Assembly (NCBI GenBank): GCA_003254885.1
Contig: QANT01002677.1
Location: forward strand, 1 to 64,000
Direction: 5' to 3'
Source: Purshia tridentata
Taxonomy: Eukaryota > Streptophyta > Magnoliopsida > Rosales > Rosaceae
Length of the DNA: 64,000 nt
In this document: piece after piece, positions 59,697 through 64,000 of the stretch
How the letters are laid out: each line of letters starts with the position of its first letter
Position numbering within the stretch: position 1 is the stretch's first letter
Notes under the pieces: model-generated
Database searches by the model: none
Told to the model about the DNA's origin: nothing
The model's input: only the letters and a program-made list of their open reading frames with translations
Made by a program: the position numbers and the translations under genes

Positions 59697-62600
59697 CATG
59701 CATTTGGTACAAGGTTTTCTTCGTCGGTCAGTGTCTCAGAACTCAAGGCCATGATAAAAATTTTCTTTTTTTCTTTTCCTTTTTGAATTCAATTTTATAA
59801 AAGAGAAGAACACAGTTTTGGTTGTTTTTGTTCAGACAACAACACAACAGCTAACACATTGGAATATACAGAGACAAAATTTCAAAAGAGCTCGGATGCG
59901 CACATGTCATCAGTCTAGTTCATACTTGTGAATGACCCTTCTTGCACAACTTACATCACAAACTCAACAAGCTTATCACAAAGAACAATTTTTGCTCACT
60001 AGTTTTAATAAAACTATGTTCAGTATTACCATTCCACTCAAAACATGTTACCTGTTACATGTATGAGTCTATTAGCTATGTTGTGTGTTAAGCATATATT
60101 TTAATTATGATTGATTATGGTGCAACAAGTGGCTTTGAATAAAATGATAATGTTATACTATTGTTCAGATTAGTTGGTAAATTATTATGCCTCCTTCCCT
60201 TTACAATGTGAATTTGAGACTTTCAGGAAACCCACCTTTATAAAGGGCCACAGGCCCAAGTCATTTGGGCAAACTGCTAATAGAACTTTTAAAAGGGCTC
60301 AGACATGAAGCCCATTGTAACCAGCTAAGATAGGCCAACATCATACCTAAGGTCCAATATTGGCGAATCTGGCCCGTCCTGTATTTGACATTTGAGTGTT
60401 GCTTAATTTCAGTCTTGCGATCATATTTGATATGCCCCAAAAGAAAAAAGAAAAAAGACAAACGGAAAATTAGCTCAAGTTAGTCAAATACAACCTACCT
60501 GGACGAAGAAAATTGGGCAGGGGGCCAATAATCCAAGATTGACAATCATTTAATCAAACAGCTTACGTTTGAAGCCAAGAAACTCATGCAGCGCCTGGGC
60601 GCTGTTATAGGCACTTTGCTCCCTCACATTGGTAAAAGATCAAATCAAATCTCTCTCTCTCTCTCTGTCCCTCACTTTGCTCCTTAATTGTATATATAAT
60701 TGCCTTGCTTAGTTGGTCAATAGGGGTCTACAAACATTCAAAATCAAGCCAGTAAGCCACTTAATTTGCTACTACGTGACTCGCAGATGGTCCTAGAATA
60801 TTTCTGTGCCTGATTAAGAGTTGTACTATACTACTATGTACCCAAAGTGGGTGCATCCAATTATTAATTCTTTTGGGGGACAACTTGGCCATTAAATTAT
60901 AGCACCAAAAACGAAACCCAAATGAAAAACAAAAAACACATACAGGATCGAAAGTTGATACTCGGGTTCTCAAATGAGAGAAATCGATGGGGATAGCTAG
61001 AAAACCCAATTAATTAACACCTTATTACTAATCACAAAATGTTAGGGTCAAGTTAACCATCATTAAATGTTGATAAGATTAAGAAGGGTCCAGATAATTA
61101 ATCATTATTAATTAATTCATTCATGATGCATGCTATATATATATGGTTTCTGAAAACGTATATATATATAAGATGATAGCTAGGACGACCAAAAAGAAGG
61201 GGTTCCAATTGCTGCCAAAATGTTGGGAGTGGGTGGCCTATCGTCTCATCATGGATCACCTAACAAGCTAGCTAGCTAGCAATGCAAGTTTTAATTTGAT
61301 TATCAATCACACAATGCATGTATGCAGTGTCTTGTCTCGAAGAGTTGCTGTCATCTTTCCTTTAACTCGAAGAGACACTGGTCTCTCTCTTGGCAATTGG
61401 CATGGCTCCTATTTTGTGGGGGATCGAGATCAAACATTTATCTTAGCTGTCTACGTACAGCCCCAAGTCATCATTAATTAATTTAGCTTATAAATTAAAG
61501 TCCTTAATTTTTTGAAATGGGACGTACTACGTTTTATGTTTGTTGGTCTCATATGTGGTGTGTGGATGTTGCAGCTGGATATCCCACATGTGAGGAAAAG
61601 GGACAAAAATTCTTTGTAAAATATGCTCCATATATGAGTTTTGGCTACATCGAATTTCATAGAACATAATTTAATTACAAACCATGTTTGTCCCTTCTAT
61701 ATATATGAAACTCTTCCTTTCAGAATTTCCTTAATTTATCTACATATTTTAATATGAACTTGTTCTGTTTCCTTGTAGAACCTATATAACCCGTGAACTC
61801 AATGCCACCAAGTCTCACATCACAACAGAAGTATATGTATATGGCATGTCTGCCTGGTCCCCAGTGACTCAAACATTACTTATCATGCATACAATTAATT
61901 AACTAAATTAATTGGATCACGGAATTAATTAATAATTAGTATTAGTTCCACGTACAGGCCCGGTCACAAACAGTCCCAGACCAAATGCTTGGCTTATGAT
62001 AATTATTTGGTATATATATCTAGCTGACCCTAACTGAAAACGTACTGAATACTCAAAAATTAAGTTTATTAATTACATTCATGGTAGTGTACGTGTGAGC
62101 TTCAGACTAAGCTAGCCAGTTAGAAGGCATATACTGCATTGCATGCAGATCATAGTAAGTTAGGAAAAAGAAAATGCGAAAATATATACCAGTGGCTGGG
62201 GAGTTAGTTATTACTGAAGATGGAAATTAACCTTTTTACATTTACTTGAATGCAAATTAAACTTTTGACTAGGCCTTGCGATTGGTTGTGTGAAAAATTT
62301 TGAGTTGGCATAATAAGTAAATTAATTAATATCTTTTTAAGATTTGGTAGAGCTGGGGAGATAAGTTGGGTGAAAATATGATAAATGAGGGTGGGAATAA
62401 AAAATGGCATTAAATTTGATATGTTTTGTTAATTTCTAAATCGGTGCTATCTGTTTCGTAGTTTGAAATTTATATAATATGAAATTTTTATTTCTACCAT
62501 TTAAGGATAATAGGCCAGAAGTATTAGTGTAGAGAGTTCATGGCTTGTTTTCCAAGGGAAATGGAATCTCTTATTTGCAAGAAAAAGTATGTGCAGAAAA

Positions 62601-64000
62601 AAATAGGGTTTGTCACGAGACACGTTTCCAAATTTAGCACTATTTGAGTATTTGTATTAATATCAGTTGTCTGATAGGACGTTCAATCATGCTTCTTAAA
62701 TTGTACTATTCTCACGATTAATCATGTAAATAATTATTCTAAATATCCCAAAAACGTGTACAGATCAGCAGCCGTATATATCCTCTATATATATCTATAT
62801 ATGTGGCATCACGTACTTACACAATCTTCATATACTTACATACTCTCGATCTTTTTATATATATGTAATGTACAAAGATTTCCAGGTGTATATGACGTAT
62901 AGCTATAGTCATCCGGCCTATTGATTTAGAGATCTCTAAACATGTGGTTTAGAATTAACAATCAAATTGATCGTAATTAAAAGGATCCTGATCATCTAAA
63001 CATGTGATTTGTAATTAATTAACAGGGATCGCCAGAGTCGATCGATCATGATTATAATTAGCTTCTCTGGATGCATCCATTAGTGGATGAATATGACTTT
63101 CTTTGGCAACATGGATTGCCGATCAGGATTGATAAGGTTCAAGTCGCCCTTAATTGACTAGAGATTGAAGAGCTAGCTAGCGCTGTGGAGTGTGGAATTT
63201 CCAAGACCAATTATATATCATCAGTCACATTATCCACTACGTACTAGCTTGTAGCATATATGAAATTGGAATTTCTTTGTACAAAACAACAAATTGCATG
63301 CATCAACTTCACTGCAAAGCATACCACTTAATCATCACATAAACCAAAGGGAGAAGAGCATGCATGTGCTGCATTCCCCCATATATTATTCTTCTAACAA
63401 AAGCTACCTACCTACCTAGCTCTTTCAATTCGCATGATGTAAAATCGATGGGGCCATCTCATGGAATTATTTATATATATATTGTTTGATCAATATTAAT
63501 AAATATATTAAACCTCATATTTAAAAATTATATATGAGATTAATGGTATATATATATGGTGAATTAATTAATATTACTGGATATATAATTAATTGCATGG
63601 TAGACCTCCAACATGGCTAGACTCCCCTAGCTAAACCCTAAAGTAAACATAAAAAATTGAAACAAGGGAAAGAGACAAGGTTGGAGCAGGGCATGCAGGT
63701 TTTTTGTAGATTGTTGTGTTGCGATGATTAAAAAGCGAGGCACACATGTGAATATATAGCTGGGTTTTTGGTACAATTGATAATTTATTTGTGTGCAAAA
63801 TACATCACACAATGTTCAACCAATAAATTGAAATAATAATATCAATCAAATGGCTCTATAAGTTAAACACAATCTAAGTGGTGTGCATGGATTATAGTTT
63901 TCATATCAGTATTAATTTTCCATGCACTGTTTTGATCGATTGCAGTAAAATGCTTAGACTTAATATAGTCGAACTTAGTAGATCGAGGTAAATTGAATTG
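59697..64000. other. Gene-free AT-rich right end
   Basis: About 4.3 kb without a recognisable ORF, RNA gene or clear transposon. It is rich in TTAATTAA, ATATATAT and GCTAGCTAGC tracts, and has CT repeats near 60651-60667. Character resembles a long promoter or intergenic region of a gene beyond the window. Confidence 0.45.

Noticed and set aside
1-64000. LTR retrotransposons, endogenous viral or Polinton-like sequences
   Set aside because: I looked for gag, pol, integrase or capsid-like frames and paired long terminal repeats and recognised none; mobile DNA seen here is of small DNA-transposon type.
60480-64000. Possible miRNA precursor or long non-coding RNA in the right-hand gene-free DNA
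   Set aside because: I compared by eye with common conserved plant miRNA sequences and saw no match; TATA-like runs alone are not support.

Overview
This is plant nuclear DNA. It has multi-exon genes with GT/AG introns, AT-rich intergenic DNA, GA/CT-rich 5' leaders and plant-specific families (LURP-one-related, TOL, a plastid lipase relative, a PAN/G-type lectin). Protein similarity and gene density suggest a compact eudicot genome, possibly a woody Rosales species, but the sequence alone does not fix the species. I saw no bacterial features, CRISPR array, rRNA, convincing tRNA, or LTR or virus-like element.

Layout. (1) 1-10.5 kb: a tandem array of four LURP-one-related genes (tubby-like fold, DUF567), all on +, three exons each. 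Copies 1/2 and 3/4 form two sister pairs. Copy 1 has a frameshift, and copy 3 has an N-terminal repeat that grew out of duplicated 5'UTR plus start codon. Between copies 3 and 4 lies a mosaic region holding intron-containing fragments of a phosphatidylinositol synthase gene and a kinesin-14 gene, next to a palindromic minisatellite. (2) 10.5-15 kb: gene-poor, with one Mutator-like MITE. (3) 15.4-19.6 kb: a TOM1-like (TOL) ESCRT-0-like adaptor on +. (4) 21.5-32.5 kb: RAPTOR1 on -, about 22 exons. A second copy of the same MITE sits just upstream of it in the opposite orientation. (5) 33.8-38.6 kb: gene-poor. (6) 39.6-40.8 kb: a CCCH plus RING splicing-factor-like protein (C3H1 / RNF113A / Cwc24 type) on +. 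(7) 41.9-44.4 kb: a small unrecognised ORF with a decayed duplicate. (8) 44.5-46.8 kb: a PLIP1-type plastid lipase pseudogene on -. (9) 47.4-51.6 kb: mitochondrial alanine-glyoxylate aminotransferase 2 homologue on -. (10) 54.8-57.1 kb: an ALKBH1-type 2-oxoglutarate dioxygenase on -. (11) 58.2-59.7 kb: a kinase-less PAN/B-lectin membrane protein on +. (12) 59.7-64 kb: AT-rich DNA without a recognisable gene.

The genes are mostly unrelated housekeeping or signalling functions, as usual in a plant chromosome arm: TOR signalling, endosomal sorting, mRNA splicing, photorespiratory or amino-acid metabolism and nucleic-acid demethylation. The only local family logic is the LOR array, a defence-linked family. 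The parts most worth a second look are the 5'UTR-to-coding conversion in LOR copy 3, the PI-synthase/kinesin fragment mosaic, the inverted MITE pair with clear 10-11 bp target duplications, and the lipase pseudogene with a Ser-to-Cys change at its nucleophile.
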